DNA of 64,000 nucleotides from Ophryocystis elektroscirrha (Eukaryota; Apicomplexa; Conoidasida; Neogregarinorida; Ophryocystidae), in NCBI GenBank assembly GCA_030141585.1, contig JAQIFP010000017.1:18507-82506 (forward strand), read 5' to 3'. Position numbers and translations under genes: made by a program. Shown piece by piece: positions 24,523 through 37,945 of the stretch. The first letter of the stretch is position 1; each line of letters starts with the position of its first letter. The notes beneath the pieces were generated by a model. It had not been told where the DNA came from. It ran no database searches and saw only the letters and a program-made list of their open reading frames with translations.

Positions 24523-26609
24523 ATGAAACAGCTTATTATGCTCAAATACTCATTATTATCAGACAACTATAAATCTTCGGAAAAATTTTTAATTAATATG
24601 AACATGCTAAGTATAGTTAAGTTAATTAATATAACTACATTCATAGAATTTGTAAAACAAACTCAATTAGAATCTACCAAAAAATCACTAAAAACCTACG
24701 CAACAGTATTCACAAATTCTATCTCTAGTTTAAGTTTTTGGTAAATACTTACAAAAAAATTTTTTTTAAGGAATCACAAAACTAATGTCTTTTTGGCTTC
24801 AATAAAATCAAATCTCAATCAGATACTAAAACAAATTAATAATCAGAAGCTGCTAACGTACAAATTTCATCCTTGTTTGAAATCAATTTTGAAATATAAC
24901 AACAAATTAAAATCCGACATTGAAGATAACGAGGTATAAGACAATAAGTTGATAAATTTTAGTACTTGAGAATGAAATTCGTAAGATGGTTGAAATATAT
25001 TCCTATTTCCATTGATATAACTGATATTAGTAATTAATAAAATGTTAATTTTTTCGTTAATTAGACAATAATGTAATATTTGACATATCCAAAGCTATAG
25101 TTTATCATGTAAATATTCATTCAAAAGTAAAAAAAATATCTTTATACTCCTCACGCTACTTAGAATTTGAGCAATGATTACTGCAGCACTCTTTGTCACC
25201 AATGGAGTTCATTTTATCGGCAACTTTTGAATTGCTATAATAGTACCATTGATTATAATAAAACAATGATTATTAAGATATTCAGCCAAATGAAACCCTA
25301 CCTAGCAAAATGTGCAAATAAAAGGTTTTATTTGATGTAATGATAATTAAAAATGTTTAATTCAATTAAGATGTGAACGCAAAAAAATTTTACAAAAATT
25401 TCACAAACAAGTACTATCAAATCCTTATCAATCAAACGCATATATTTATCAAGTGTAAAAATTAGGATTTTCTCACATAAAACAGTGTTAGGCAAATATT
25501 TCTTGAACACTTAGAAATTAGACGTAATATGTTGATAGATACATTTAAGGTGAACTAATACAAATACACATTTTTGCAAGTTTAGATTTTAGAAGATTAT
25601 GAATTAGATTCTTCAATTTTGATGAAGTTGCATTATTTTTGTATAATTTATGAAGTTTCCATGCTTCATGCCTTGATATCTAATCCAGATATTTTTGGTG
25701 TATTCTAGTGATGTTATCATAATTTTATAGAATGAAGTAAAGTCCTTTACTGATTCGTTACAAAATATTATGTTAACTACTTTTGATAGACAGAAAAAAG
25801 ATGATAAATTGGTTTTTACTCTAAAGTGAGGATTAAAAATAATTATGCTTGTAGACAACTCGAGGATATTTCAAATTTTTGTTATTTCAAAAATGATTTC
25901 TTTGTAACGGATTTTGTAATAAACTTTCGCAAAAATATTAACTGCACAATTGAGGTTTGATGTTAAAGTAAAAACTGTAATCAAGAAAACGCAACCCGGT
26001 GAACTGAATAGCGATCACTATATTAATTCAATTCCTTCAAATCACAAATCGTAAAAATTGACAAAATTTTATTCGACTATCAGAAAACCACTAGAAAAAA
26101 AAAGATCATGTACAATTGATCACATAATTAAAGATTATTTAAATATATGTAGCAACAATTCAACAAAACTTACTGAAGATCTTTACGAACGGCAATATTT
26201 TCAAACAGCTGACGTAAAATAATCTTAATTCAACTTAAGACAGATTTTTTCCTCAAAATTCTTTAGTGATACTGATAAAAGTTTATCTGAAAAACATGTA
26301 ATATGTATTTTCTCAATGAGCCTTAGAAATCGTTTCCCAAAAGATTTTGTCAAGAATTCAGAGCGTTATTACATATGCGGTATCACATATAAATATTTGA
26401 TTTTATTTATATTTTTAGATATATATCAGTCTTAAATCGGTTCACGAATCACGAACATAATGAGAACAAATCTTTTCTCCATTTGATTCCGTAAATAATG
26501 TACAGATATAATAAGTTTCAGCTGGAGTAAAAACTTTAAAAAAAAAAACCTTCAAATTCCTGTGAAATCTGCACTTGTAAGCACACAGACTTTATTCAAA
26601 TTAGCTTAG
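24523..26609 (+). CDS. Large multi-exon protein of unknown function, weakly like DCAF1 (VprBP)
   Basis: A chain of about 14 exons joined by introns of about 26-43 nt, many of them 31 nt, with one continuous frame of roughly 560 residues. Exons read MKQLIMLKYSLL, WNHKTNVFLASIKSNL, YLRMKFVRWLKYIPI, NLSNDYCSTLCHQWSSFYRQ, VVRQIFLEHLEIR, ILEDYELDSSILMKLHYF, NEVKSFTDSLQN, KTQPGELNSDHYINSIPS, and RSCTIDHIIKDYLNICSNN. The last block plus KSFPKRF and RYISVLNRF resembles the TLDxIVxxYL and following region of DCAF1, the CUL4-DDB1 substrate receptor. The WD40 domain expected after it is absent, because the TBCE gene begins too soon. One join near 25526-25596 is uncertain. An extra upstream start at 24130 is possible. 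Gene reality is well supported; the identity is weak. Confidence 0.55.
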
Positions 26610-26761
26610 CTGTCATTTCCTGAAATGTTGCAGCTTATGATTCTACGACAATATAATATATTGTTCCCTGATCAATCGGGGTTTTTTTCTATTTACAATA
26701 TAAATCAATATAGTGAATAGTGTCTTAAGAAAAATCACTGAGCATCAAAGTTGCATTTAAA
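26610..26761. other. Convergent intergenic region
   Basis: About 150 nt between the converging ends of the multi-exon gene to the left and TBCE to the right. AT-rich with T runs. No further exons could be placed. Confidence 0.4.
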
Positions 26762-28390
26762 CTATGAATCATTTATAATAATTTTCAATTCACTCTTTTT
26801 ACAAAAATGATGAATAAAAGCCTTATCGTCGTTCAAAAAAATTTTGCCATTCCATGGATCCAAAAAAAATATCTTTTGAAATAACATTACACTGCTGTTA
26901 TATAGACTTAAAAAAACCTTTAAGTCCTCAATTTTTGTTCTAAAAGGTACTTTTAAACTTATTATCTTTTCTGCCTCAACATTTGTTTCTTTAAATACAT
27001 GTATTATTATATTTTTTAACGGAGTCTCTTGATAAAACTTATGCGTTTTATGAAAATTGTTTATATTACGCTCATTTGATAGTTTCTCACAAATGTCAAA
27101 GTTTTTGGGATCTTTCAATCTATTTTGACTCCACAGAGTTAATATATACTCTTCTGCCTCTACTCGTTCATTTTCATTAACAAAGCTTCCGTTTAATTTG
27201 TTTAAATTTTTAAATAAAAGAATCAAGATATATCGAATAACACTTGGATTCTGAATGCTGTTATCAAACTCGATTTCACTGTATATTTCAAACAAATTGA
27301 AAGAATAACTTAAACTTCGTAAATTAGGGAATATTTCTGAAACTCGGCACATAATTTGCCACGAAAGCTGAACATTTTCAATCGAAAGACTATCAATATT
27401 ATTATAACTCTGATGATCCATATTTTCTGACCATAATAGTTTGTTTTCAGAAATATTCAATTTTCTAAGATTAGGAAAAAATTTTAACATTTGAAACAAT
27501 TTTTTGAAATTTTCAATTTTACAATTTTGGAAAGACAAGTTTGCAACTGTTTCAAATTCAACCTTTTCTTCAATATAATTAGATTCCAAGCAAAGTTCTG
27601 CAAAGGAATCAAATAGCTGTGGATTATCAGACAAGTTCAGTTTGGTCAAACAAGGGAACAACTGGTAGAAAATATTAAAATCAATGATTTCTATTTTGCA
27701 GTTCCGAAAATTGATCTCTTTAATTGATTTAAATTTTTTGGTTATTTCTGAAATATTTATTTGATACAGATTTGATAACTTTATCAAATCATTTGTATAA
27801 TTTAATCTGCTATAAGTTCTATAAAAATTGCAGGAAGATATATCAACTTGTTCTAAGCTATTCATTAAAGATAAAATTTTGATAACTTCATCAAATAGAT
27901 TTAATGGATTTTTTGATAGAGATACAAAACTAATACAGTCCAAAAATCGTAGAGCTTCTTTTGGTTCACCACAATTGATAATATTTAAATCGCTTACGTC
28001 AATTATTTTTGTCTTTTGCAAATTCGGAAAAAAATCAGAGTCGTATCGTTTGTGCAGTGCTGCATAAAATGAAATACCGGTATCAAAACAAGATGCAATT
28101 CTTTGAGAAACAAAGGAACCGCTAGTAATCCATTCGGACCTATGTCCTAGGCTGCTAGAATAGTTTATTTTTGGTTTCCACAATTGCAAGCAATGAAAAT
28201 AACGCTTTGATTTGTAACATCCATCATGACTTCCAAAATTTGGATCATCCCACTCAATTCCAAACCATAATCTTTCATCTCCCAAACCATGTAAATTGCC
28301 TATATAGCGAATGGTACCTAAATAATTTTTTGAATTAGCTTGAATAAACTGGAAATATACAATTCTCTGATTCAATTTATACTGTTTCAT
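26762..28390 (-). CDS. TBCE: Tubulin-folding cofactor E
   Basis: Chaperone that helps assemble alpha/beta-tubulin dimers in the cytosol. It is one uninterrupted exon of 542 residues, about the usual TBCE length. An N-terminal CAP-Gly domain occupies residues 15-65 (GTIRYIGNLHG, WFGIEWDDPNFGSHDGCYK; the GKNDG motif appears as GSHDG). It is followed by leucine-rich repeats over about residues 130-400 (LNLSDNPQL, LRKLNISENKL, LRSLSYSFNLF) and a C-terminal ubiquitin-like domain ending at a TGA at 26762. Domain order is diagnostic. It is one of the few long intron-free genes here. Confidence 0.92.
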   Translation of the reverse strand: MKQYKLNQRIVYFQFIQANSKNYLGTIRYIGNLHGLGDERLWFGIEWDDPNFGSHDGCYKSKRYFHCLQLWKPKINYSSSLGHRSEWITSGSFVSQRIASCFDTGISFYAALHKRYDSDFFPNLQKTKIIDVSDLNIINCGEPKEALRFLDCISFVSLSKNPLNLFDEVIKILSLMNSLEQVDISSCNFYRTYSRLNYTNDLIKLSNLYQINISEITKKFKSIKEINFRNCKIEIIDFNIFYQLFPCLTKLNLSDNPQLFDSFAELCLESNYIEEKVEFETVANLSFQNCKIENFKKLFQMLKFFPNLRKLNISENKLLWSENMDHQSYNNIDSLSIENVQLSWQIMCRVSEIFPNLRSLSYSFNLFEIYSEIEFDNSIQNPSVIRYILILLFKNLNKLNGSFVNENERVEAEEYILTLWSQNRLKDPKNFDICEKLSNERNINNFHKTHKFYQETPLKNIIIHVFKETNVEAEKIISLKVPFRTKIEDLKVFLSLYNSSVMLFQKIFFLDPWNGKIFLNDDKAFIHHFCKKSELKIIINDS

Positions 28391-28520
28391 TTGAAAAATG
28401 TTATAAAACTATCAAAATAATTCTTGCTGTTGATTTTTGTTAAAATATAGCTTTATTAAAGACATATAATTTTTAGATTACAGATTTTTCGTCAAAGCTG
28501 ACAATCAAGTTTGATTGATG

Positions 28521-28881
28521 TTTATAACAACAGCGAAAATGGAGAAAAAGAATGTATCATCACAAGTTAAACGTCTATTTATATTGTTTTTTTCTTAAAT
28601 TAAAATCTTCAAAAATATACCATATCAAATCAATAAAACGCGTTCTAAAATTGGAGAAATTTGAAAACAAAAAGTTTTTAATTCAAACCATTTTTCAAGC
28701 AAAAATAAAATTTTTTTACTGTTTCTCAAGTATTTATTTCAATTTTTTTTGCAAAATTTATACAAGCTTAATAGTAACCGCAGTAAACAGTTTTGTGGGA
28801 AAAGTGTTCATTTACGACACAGTAATTTTTGAACACTACCTTGAATATTTAACAAGGTTTACAATCATTTGCGTTTTCTAA
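28521..28881 (+). CDS. Doubtful small gene between TBCE and BiP
   Basis: An open frame of about 109 residues (from an ATG at 28552, or from an ATG at 28521 in another frame) lies in the 600-nt gap between two minus-strand genes. It is rich in Lys, Phe, Ile and Tyr, as AT-rich noncoding DNA would be. Two legal mini-introns exist near 28781-28811 and 28822-28856, but splicing them did not produce a recognisable protein. It may equally be the BiP 3' region plus the TBCE promoter. Confidence 0.25.
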
Positions 28882-28998
28882 AAAATGTTTGTTTATTATC
28901 TATATCACAGAAGTTGAATCAGTCTTTCATGAAAAGACAGTATTAAGTTTGATTTTAGAAAATTTTTTCAAAAGATGAAAAAAATCTTTAGAACAAAT

Positions 28999-30960
28999 TT
29001 AAAGCTCATCGTGATCCATGTCAGCAGAATCAAATTGAGATGAACTTTGAGTTTTTTCAGTTATTATAGGAGAACAAATTGCTTCAATCTCTTTGTATTT
29101 TTCTTTAATTTCTTCAGCATCAGCGTCTGGATTAGACTTTAACCATTCTTTGCCATCAGCTAATGCGGATTTTAGAGTATTTTTTTTATCTTCATCTAAA
29201 TTTGCGAAAGATTGCTTATTTTGTGTGAACGTCTCTAAACTTTGTAAATATCTATCGAACTCTTGAGCAGCAGTAACTCTTTCTCTCATTTTCAGGTCTT
29301 CTTCTCTATACTCCTCAGCTTCATGTATCATACGATCAATTTCTTCTTGACTTAGCCGGTTTTTATCACTATCTATAGTAATTTTCTCTGATTTTCCTGA
29401 GGCCTTGTCTACAGCAGATACTTGAAGAATGCCATTTGCATCAACTTCAAATGTTACTTCAATTTGAGGCACCCCGCGCGGAGCTGGTGCAATACCAGTA
29501 AGTTCAAATTTTCCTAATAAATTATTATGCTCTGTCATTGCTCGCTCTCCTTCAAAAACTTGAATTAATACTCCAGGTTGATTATCAGCATTTGTCGTGA
29601 AAATTTGAGACTTTTTAGTTGGAATAGGTTCATTTCGCTTAATTAAAGGTGACATTACTCCATTTGCAGTCTCAATTCCCAATGTTAGAGGAGTAACGTC
29701 CAATAAAAGCATGTTGTTTTCTTGAGGTTCTCCTGTCAATACGGCTGCTTGAACTGCGGCACCGTGTGCAACAGCTTCATCTGGATTGACATGGCGATTC
29801 GGTTCTTTTCCATCAAAAAACTCTTTAATAAGCTGCTGAATTTTTGGAATTCTTGTTGACCCTCCTACTAAAACAATCTCATCAATTTGACTTTTCTCAA
29901 GATTGCCATCTTTCAATACTTTTAAAACAGGTTTTAAAGTTTTTTTGAATAGATCCAAATTCAATTCTTCAAATTTAGACCTAGTTAAAACTTCAGAAAG
30001 ATCGACATCGTTCATAATTTCTTCAACTTCAATGTTGACTCTATGGCTAGTTGATAAAGCTCTTTTTTTTTTCTCTACTTCTTTTCTAAGTTTTTGTATT
30101 GCTGATTTATCATCTTTTATATTTAAACCGGTTTTCTGTTTAAAAAGCTTGATCATGTAATCCATTATTCGTTGATCAAAATCTTCTCCGCCTAAATGCG
30201 TATCACCTGCAGTAGCAAGAACTTCAAATACCCCATTATCAATTGTAAGTATAGAAACATCAAATGTTCCGCCGCCTAAATCATATACTAATATATTTTT
30301 TTCCAGGTTTTTTTTATCCAAGCCATAAGCAATAGCCGCAGCTGTGGGCTCATTTATGATTCTTATAACATTTAATCCAGCTATTGCTGCAGCATCTTTT
30401 GTAGCCTGTCTCTGTGCATCATTGAAATACGCAGGAACAGTGACTACAGCGTTTTTGACTTCGGTTCCTAAATAAACTTCAGCAATTTGTTTCATTTTCC
30501 TCAATATCATAGCAGATATTTCTTCAGATGAGAGTAATTTACGCTCTCCATTCACATCAACTTCAATCATGGGTTTATTGTCTTTGTTTTGAATTTTAAA
30601 TGGTAACAATTTCTTATCGTCTTGAACAGACTTTTCGGTGTATCTACGACCAATCAATCTTTTAACATCAAAAACTGTTTGTGTAGGATGTAATGCAGCT
30701 TTGTTTTTTGCATTTTCTCCAACAACCCTTTCCCCGTCTACAAAGGCAACGTACGACGGAGTAATTCTGTTTCCATGTTCATTAGGAATTATATCTACAC
30801 GACCGTTTTTATATATAGCTACACAGGAATAGGTTGTTCCTAAATCAATGCCAACTGCGGGACCATCTGATGGCTTTTTGTTAGTAGCATTAACAAATGA
30901 ATTACAAGCTATTAAATTGTATATTGATAAAAATGTAGTAAGAAAAACAAAATTTAACAT
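28999..30960 (-). CDS. HSPA5: BiP, ER-lumenal Hsp70
   Basis: ER chaperone for imported and misfolded proteins. The chosen start (30960) gives [20 protein letters not shown], a clear signal peptide. An upstream in-frame ATG at 31044 would put 28 extra residues before it and is less likely. Hsp70 signatures: [42 protein letters not shown]. The protein ends in DHDEL, an HDEL-type ER-retrieval tail. It is intron-free, like many strongly expressed chaperone genes. Family membership and compartment are both directly visible. Confidence 0.97.
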   Translation of the reverse strand: MLNFVFLTTFLSIYNLIACNSFVNATNKKPSDGPAVGIDLGTTYSCVAIYKNGRVDIIPNEHGNRITPSYVAFVDGERVVGENAKNKAALHPTQTVFDVKRLIGRRYTEKSVQDDKKLLPFKIQNKDNKPMIEVDVNGERKLLSSEEISAMILRKMKQIAEVYLGTEVKNAVVTVPAYFNDAQRQATKDAAAIAGLNVIRIINEPTAAAIAYGLDKKNLEKNILVYDLGGGTFDVSILTIDNGVFEVLATAGDTHLGGEDFDQRIMDYMIKLFKQKTGLNIKDDKSAIQKLRKEVEKKKRALSTSHRVNIEVEEIMNDVDLSEVLTRSKFEELNLDLFKKTLKPVLKVLKDGNLEKSQIDEIVLVGGSTRIPKIQQLIKEFFDGKEPNRHVNPDEAVAHGAAVQAAVLTGEPQENNMLLLDVTPLTLGIETANGVMSPLIKRNEPIPTKKSQIFTTNADNQPGVLIQVFEGERAMTEHNNLLGKFELTGIAPAPRGVPQIEVTFEVDANGILQVSAVDKASGKSEKITIDSDKNRLSQEEIDRMIHEAEEYREEDLKMRERVTAAQEFDRYLQSLETFTQNKQSFANLDEDKKNTLKSALADGKEWLKSNPDADAEEIKEKYKEIEAICSPIITEKTQSSSQFDSADMDHDEL

Positions 30961-31162
30961 ATCACACTGAGACAGCGCTACTTTTAACTTTATTAGGGAC
31001 AGATATTTACAGAGCAACAGGTATGTTAGACATTTATCAAACATGCTACAATTTAATTAAGTTTTATATTTTGTTTATAGAAATAAAAAACATTCACATA
31101 TAGAAATGTATAATTAAGAAATACAAAACCAAAATTATTACTTCTATTCTTATTTACTATGA

Positions 31163-32322
31163 CTATTCACCACTATCAGATGAAATGTCTATTATAGAGC
31201 TTTGCATATTCTGATAGAAATGTAAATGGTTTTTTTTCTGTTTCTTCACTTCACTAGAAATATCTGCCTTGTTAAAACTTTTTTCATAATCTGTATCAAA
31301 TTCATTTGATGTATTTTTAACAAATGACTTTCTCCAAGGAGGGATTTTTTTAAGAATTTTTTCTGGATTGGCATTTAAAATTGTTTTTGATTGTTTAGAA
31401 GATTCTGAAATATTATTTTCATTACATTTACATAACGTTTGGCCATTGCTTTTTAATTGTTTAAGTACAGGAAATTCATAATCTAAAAAATATATTTGTA
31501 TTTCGGATTTATTTTCGTTTAGATTGAGTGAACGAGATATTCGAGCAAAATTGTATATTCTTTGGACAGCTTTAAACGTTCCGATTTCAAAGGCGTGCGA
31601 AAAGCCAAAAATTTTTATAGATTTAGCATACTTTACAACGCCTTCATAATGTTCTGATTCAGCGCAAGATTTAACAGTTTCATCAAAATCACTGTCGGCA
31701 CTGAAAAGATATATACTAGCAAAACGAGACATAAAACATATTTTTGTAACTTCACTGCCTATAGCAACGTCGCAACATCGTTGAATCCTGCGACCTTTAT
31801 TAAGTTTATAACCGTATACGCGAACAAAAATTTCCGCTTGCTTACAGGCGCTTTGCCCTAACCTTATGTGTGTATTGATACCTAGATAAATTGCTAAACT
31901 TAAAACTACGTATTACTTTGCACAGATTTGTACTTTGCAGAGTCAGTGTAAGGAATAGAATTGTCAAAACTGTTCGCGCTTTCGTTCAAACCTTGCTCAA
32001 TTTTAGAATGTGTGGTTGAATTTATATTGTTGCTTTTTGGATTTAACTTATTAGTTCTGATTTCGTCCTCTTTAAGAAGTCTTAGTATTTCTGTGATTTC
32101 CTGATGTTGGCAACATTTGTTTTGTTCAGGAATACTCATAAATACAACTATTCTCCCAATCAATATTTTAAATTTCAATTCAACTAATTCACAAAGCCAA
32201 CATAAATCCGTATAACGGAAAGTACGTTGATACAATTTTTCCCAGGATAGCCGAATATTTTCAAAGTCAATTAATACTGCAGCTTCTATTTTGTCCAAGT
32301 CGATTGGTGATTCAGAGGTCAT
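31163..32322 (-). CDS. NYN (PIN-like) domain putative ribonuclease
   Basis: Two-exon protein of about 370 residues. The N-terminal exon contains AAVLIDFENIRLSW, the metal-binding start of the NYN/LabA-like fold. A 35-nt intron near 31884-31918 is followed by RRIQRCCDVAIGSEV and YLFSADSDFDETVK, carrying the second acidic cluster. Both Asp sites expected for metal-dependent RNA cleavage are therefore present. A Ser/Asn-rich linker separates the two halves of the fold, and the C-terminal region is basic (KKQKKNHLHF) and ends in an acidic SSDSGE tail. NYN proteins act in RNA decay or tRNA/rRNA processing. The target here is unknown. Confidence 0.7.
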
Positions 32323-32544
32323 AAGGTAAAATTAATCTATTTCATCCAATCTGGTGAAAAAAAATACAATAATCACCTAAGTCTAGCCATATTTTAATAC
32401 ACTAGACCTATGCAAATTACAATCATATATGTAAGTTTTACTATTTGTTATTGTTGAGGTAAAACAGAATTTATCTGTCTCGGTATAAAAAATTGCTTTG
32501 ATGTTAAACAGTATATCTTTTCAATTTCACAAACAAATATCAAA

Positions 32545-33944
32545 CTAATACATCATAAAAAAATTTAAAAATCGATCTCGATCAGTTTCATCATCATCTT
32601 CAGAATTATTAATTGCTTTCAGCTCGTCTACGCGAGGGTTCTAAACACATATGATAAATATAGTTGACATTATTACAAAAGGTTTGTATACATCAATTTC
32701 AGACTTGTTTTCATAGAACTCTTTGTTTAGTTGAGGAACAGGAAATACACGCTCTAATGCCTCAAGGAGTTCTTTTCCTTTTAATTTTAATTCAGAAGGA
32801 AGAGGAATTTTGACACGAAATTCAATGAACAAATCTCCTTTAGAATTTTTATTCTGATATATTGGCATTCCTTCATTTCTTATGACTTTTATTGCACCAT
32901 TTTCTGTAGCTTCAAACGGATCATTTTCAACTAAGATTTTTCGTTTATCCAAATGTGTTAAAAGAAATTTGTAACCAGCATAAGCTTCATAAATCGAAAT
33001 TTCGTGATCGATAAATAAGTCACTTTCTTTTTGACGAAAAACATTATGATCTTCAATATCTATAAAAAATTTCACGTCACCAGGAATAATGTTTGGTCTC
33101 TGATCAGCTTCATTTGGGAAAACATAATGGTGTCCCTTTGGAACTCCTTTTTCTATATTTATTTCAAATATTTTTTCATCTTCTAAAGATCCTGTTCCTG
33201 AACATGTTTTACACTTCTTATCTTTTGCAATTCTCTTTCCTTTTCGACAAGTGCAAGGGGTGATTATTTTTTGAGTGTGGCGTCCTATACTTCTTACATG
33301 AACTTTTGAACCCTAATGATTGCTTTGAATTATAATGAAGTCTTACAACACCATTGCAATCACTGCATGTTTCAAAAGCATTAGCTGGACCGCCTTCGCC
33401 ATTACAAATGTTACAAACTATGCTACGTACTATAGGCACTTTTTTAGTCACACCAGTGTAAGCCTAGATATATTTAGATCTAAAACATTCGTACTTCTTC
33501 CAGTGTGATTGTCAACTTTTGGTTGATTGATTGGCCTTCACGTTTACCTCCAGATCTGAATCCTTGGAAAAATAAATCAAAAATCTAAACATTCAACTTT
33601 CTACAAAATTGTAACTTACGTCTGAAGGATCTACACCTCCTTCTTCTAATCCATTTTCTCCAAATTTATCATAGCGTTCTCGTTTTTCTGGATCACTAAG
33701 AACTTCATACGCCCGAGAAATTTCTTTAAAAAATTCGGGATCTCCACCCTTGTCAGGATGATTTTTGAGAGCTAATTTTCTGTAAGCTGTTTTTATATCA
33801 GCAATAGAAGCATTTTTTGGAATTTGAAGAACCTCATAAAACTTTGAGTTGTCCACGTCAGTTTTGGATTGTTTGAAAACTTTTAAAAGCTATTTACAAA
33901 ACCAATTACCATCTTGATCTTCAAAAAAGTTGAAGAACGCCATT
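32545..33944 (-). CDS. Type I Hsp40 (DnaJA-like)
   Basis: Cytosolic or ER-associated J-protein that activates Hsp70. Exon 1 ([11 protein letters not shown] at 33944) is joined by a 30-nt intron to the J domain, with [21 protein letters not shown] giving the HPD motif in its first four residues. The zinc-binding region has [15 protein letters not shown], a degenerate third repeat (CTCRKGK) and CKTCSGTG. C-terminal substrate-binding domains follow ([17 protein letters not shown]). The last exon is acidic ([12 protein letters not shown]) and ends at 32545. No CAAX box is seen, unlike many cytosolic DnaJA proteins. Several introns are about 30-40 nt. Confidence 0.9.
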
Positions 33945-34050
33945 TTAGACTTAAAGAACCACTACTTACAAATTTTTTTTTTACTGCTTATGTATTATTT
34001 CTTGTGCTCCTTTTAAGACTGGGACACAACCTTTGTTTATACTAAAATAA

Positions 34051-35004
34051 ATGTTATATTTTAAAACAAAAAAATTAGTTTTCCTGAGTTTATTAGTATT
34101 ACAAACTACTGCATCTCTAACTTGTATACGCTTGAGCAGGTTAAAAACACACCATAATGAAATTTTATACACAACATCATCAGCTGTTGGAGTCTCAGAA
34201 GCAATAAAATTTTTTAGCTCAATTTTTCTACACAATTTCACTGCCGCTAACAAAAATCACAGCGAAAATATAAATAAATTTCATCTCTTAAAATATTGTT
34301 TACCCTCGTTATTATATACTTTACAAAACAATCTGTGCTTATTAGCTTTATCTGCTCTGACTCCTCCTATCTATCAAATACTTTACCAACTTAAAATAAT
34401 TACTACAGCTTTAATGAGTGTATTCCTGTTAAAAAAAACTTATAATAAGCAACAGTGGTGTTCATTTGTTTTATTAACATGTGGAGCTATTTTGTGTTTA
34501 CCTGTTCAACATAGTGGTAAACATGCTTCCAATAATTTGCTGATGGGAGTATCTGCTGTATTTATAGCTTGTCTAACTAGTGCATTCGCGGGTGTTTATA
34601 TGGAGTATTTATTAAAAAGCGGTTCCGAATCAATTTGGTATACAAATGCTCAGATAGCAGGAAATAGTTTAATTTTAAGTCTCATAAATGAATATATTAC
34701 AAATTACAAATTTACAAAACAGTACGGATTGTTCCATGGATACACATTAATGACATGGATAGTTTGTATACTGCAAGGAGTGGGAGGTTTGATAATTGCT
34801 TGCGTTTTAAAATACGCAGACAACGTCGTTAAATGCTTTGCAAATGCTTTAGCTATTGTTTGCTCGTGTTTTTTAACATATTATATTGCTGTAGATTTTG
34901 TTATTTCGACAAAATTTTTGATAGGAACTAGTTTAGTCCTATTTTCAATTTTTTGGTACTCGTTTTGTGATCAATTTTTCTATAAAAAAAAAATGTCTTG
35001 GTAG
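34051..35004 (+). CDS. Nucleotide-sugar transporter (SLC35A type)
   Basis: Golgi or ER membrane antiporter that imports a nucleotide sugar such as UDP-galactose or CMP-sialic acid for glycosylation. It is intron-free, 317 residues, with about ten hydrophobic segments. Diagnostic blocks are PSLLYTLQNNLCLLALS, PIYQILYQLKIITTALMSV, and SAFAGVYMEYLLKSG, all in SLC35A positions. The gene diverges from DnaJ with 106 nt between starts and ends 32 nt from the RPB5 stop. The substrate cannot be read from sequence. Confidence 0.88.
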   Translation: MLYFKTKKLVFLSLLVLQTTASLTCIRLSRLKTHHNEILYTTSSAVGVSEAIKFFSSIFLHNFTAANKNHSENINKFHLLKYCLPSLLYTLQNNLCLLALSALTPPIYQILYQLKIITTALMSVFLLKKTYNKQQWCSFVLLTCGAILCLPVQHSGKHASNNLLMGVSAVFIACLTSAFAGVYMEYLLKSGSESIWYTNAQIAGNSLILSLINEYITNYKFTKQYGLFHGYTLMTWIVCILQGVGGLIIACVLKYADNVVKCFANALAIVCSCFLTYYIAVDFVISTKFLIGTSLVLFSIFWYSFCDQFFYKKKMSW

Positions 35005-35036
35005 CTGATAATAGCGCTCATGTAATTGACAGAAAG

Positions 35037-35830
35037 TCATATAACTAGCCTATAAGTTACGTATCTTCCGGCAGTCTCGCTAGGTCTTATAATTTTCAAA
35101 ATCTATGATCGATTCATTAATTCTTATAAATTATATTTTACTTGGCCTTTTGAAACACCAAAATATCGAGCTATAGGATCATTTTGAAGAATTTTGGGTA
35201 TCAAAGATTCATCAACTTTATATCTTTGTAATAAATTTTGCTTTTCCTCTTCAGTTAATGGAATGTGCTTAGGCACAAACTCATGCTTTGTAACATTTAC
35301 CTAAATGTAAATAGAGCTAGAAATTTAACTTACTAACAGCTCTATATCTAAAAAACACTCAATGATGTGTTTCGGCATAGCATCAACTATGGCCTGTCAC
35401 AAAGCACTAAAGGCAAATTATATAATACGTTTTTAGCAAATACGGTTAAAGAATCCTGAACAACAAGAATTGCTTTTTGTATGCTTTTTTCCTCCATTTT
35501 GTCAACCAATCTACGCAATTAATAACTAACAATAAAAATACTCTCTAATTGATTTGACACCTATTTTGCTTTGCTCGTCTGAGAAAAATGCCACAATTTT
35601 TTTTTCAGGATCCAATGAATGTACAGCTAATATAAGCATTCTCGAGCGTCTGTAATTGAATTTGATGCTTGGAAAATTTTTACAGACAATCCATTTGTTT
35701 AAATTGTAATTCAAATGATTCAAAAGTTTCAAACTTGTCTTGTGGACTGACATCATAGCCTCTATCCTCGAGCATCTCACAACAAGTTTTTCTAGCTCTA
35801 AACAACTTCCAAAAATTTTGATCGACCATT
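35037..35830 (-). CDS. POLR2E: RNA polymerase I/II/III common subunit RPABC1 (RPB5)
   Basis: Shared subunit of all three nuclear RNA polymerases. Exons joined by five or so introns of 31-40 nt give [53 protein letters not shown], then the strongly conserved C-terminal domain: [46 protein letters not shown]. Length about 215 residues, typical. The C-terminal part is split by an intron of about 40 nt between GQ and ILKII. Stop at 35037. Confidence 0.95.
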
Positions 35831-35940
35831 ATATGACCAGTGTTAAATTAATTATATATAACCAGTCGATATTGTTGTACTAGGAAAGCTTAGATTTAAT
35901 AGTCTGGTAAATAAATTTTAAAAGGTTCTCCAATTCAAAT

Positions 35941-37715
<1,775 letters not shown>

Positions 37716-37945
37716 CTTTTTATAATCCCTTTTTTTTTTGTAGCAAAAAATAATACATCATTAATATTGAAATGTAAATTCAATTATCATATGAACGTCC
37801 AGTTTTTTATTCCATATTTAATGATTGTTTATACGATTCCAATTTACTTGATTCTAAAAATTAAAATTTGACGTTCTAGAGCATATATGCTTACTTGTCG
37901 TAAATTTGTAATTATAAATAAAGGTTCAGGTCAACTCGTTGTAAT
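37716..37945. other. Intergenic region between SRP54 and U2AF65
   Basis: About 230 nt, AT-rich, with T-tracts just after the SRP54 stop that fit a 3' end. It presumably contains the U2AF65 promoter. No frame or RNA gene recognised. Confidence 0.4.

Noticed and set aside
29903..30832. Plus-strand open frames inside BiP
   Set aside because: They are antisense shadows of a highly conserved coding sequence with clear codon structure on the minus strand.
30961..31044. Upstream BiP start adding 28 residues
   Set aside because: It would bury the signal peptide behind a hydrophobic but unrelated segment; the start at 30960 gives a standard signal peptide.
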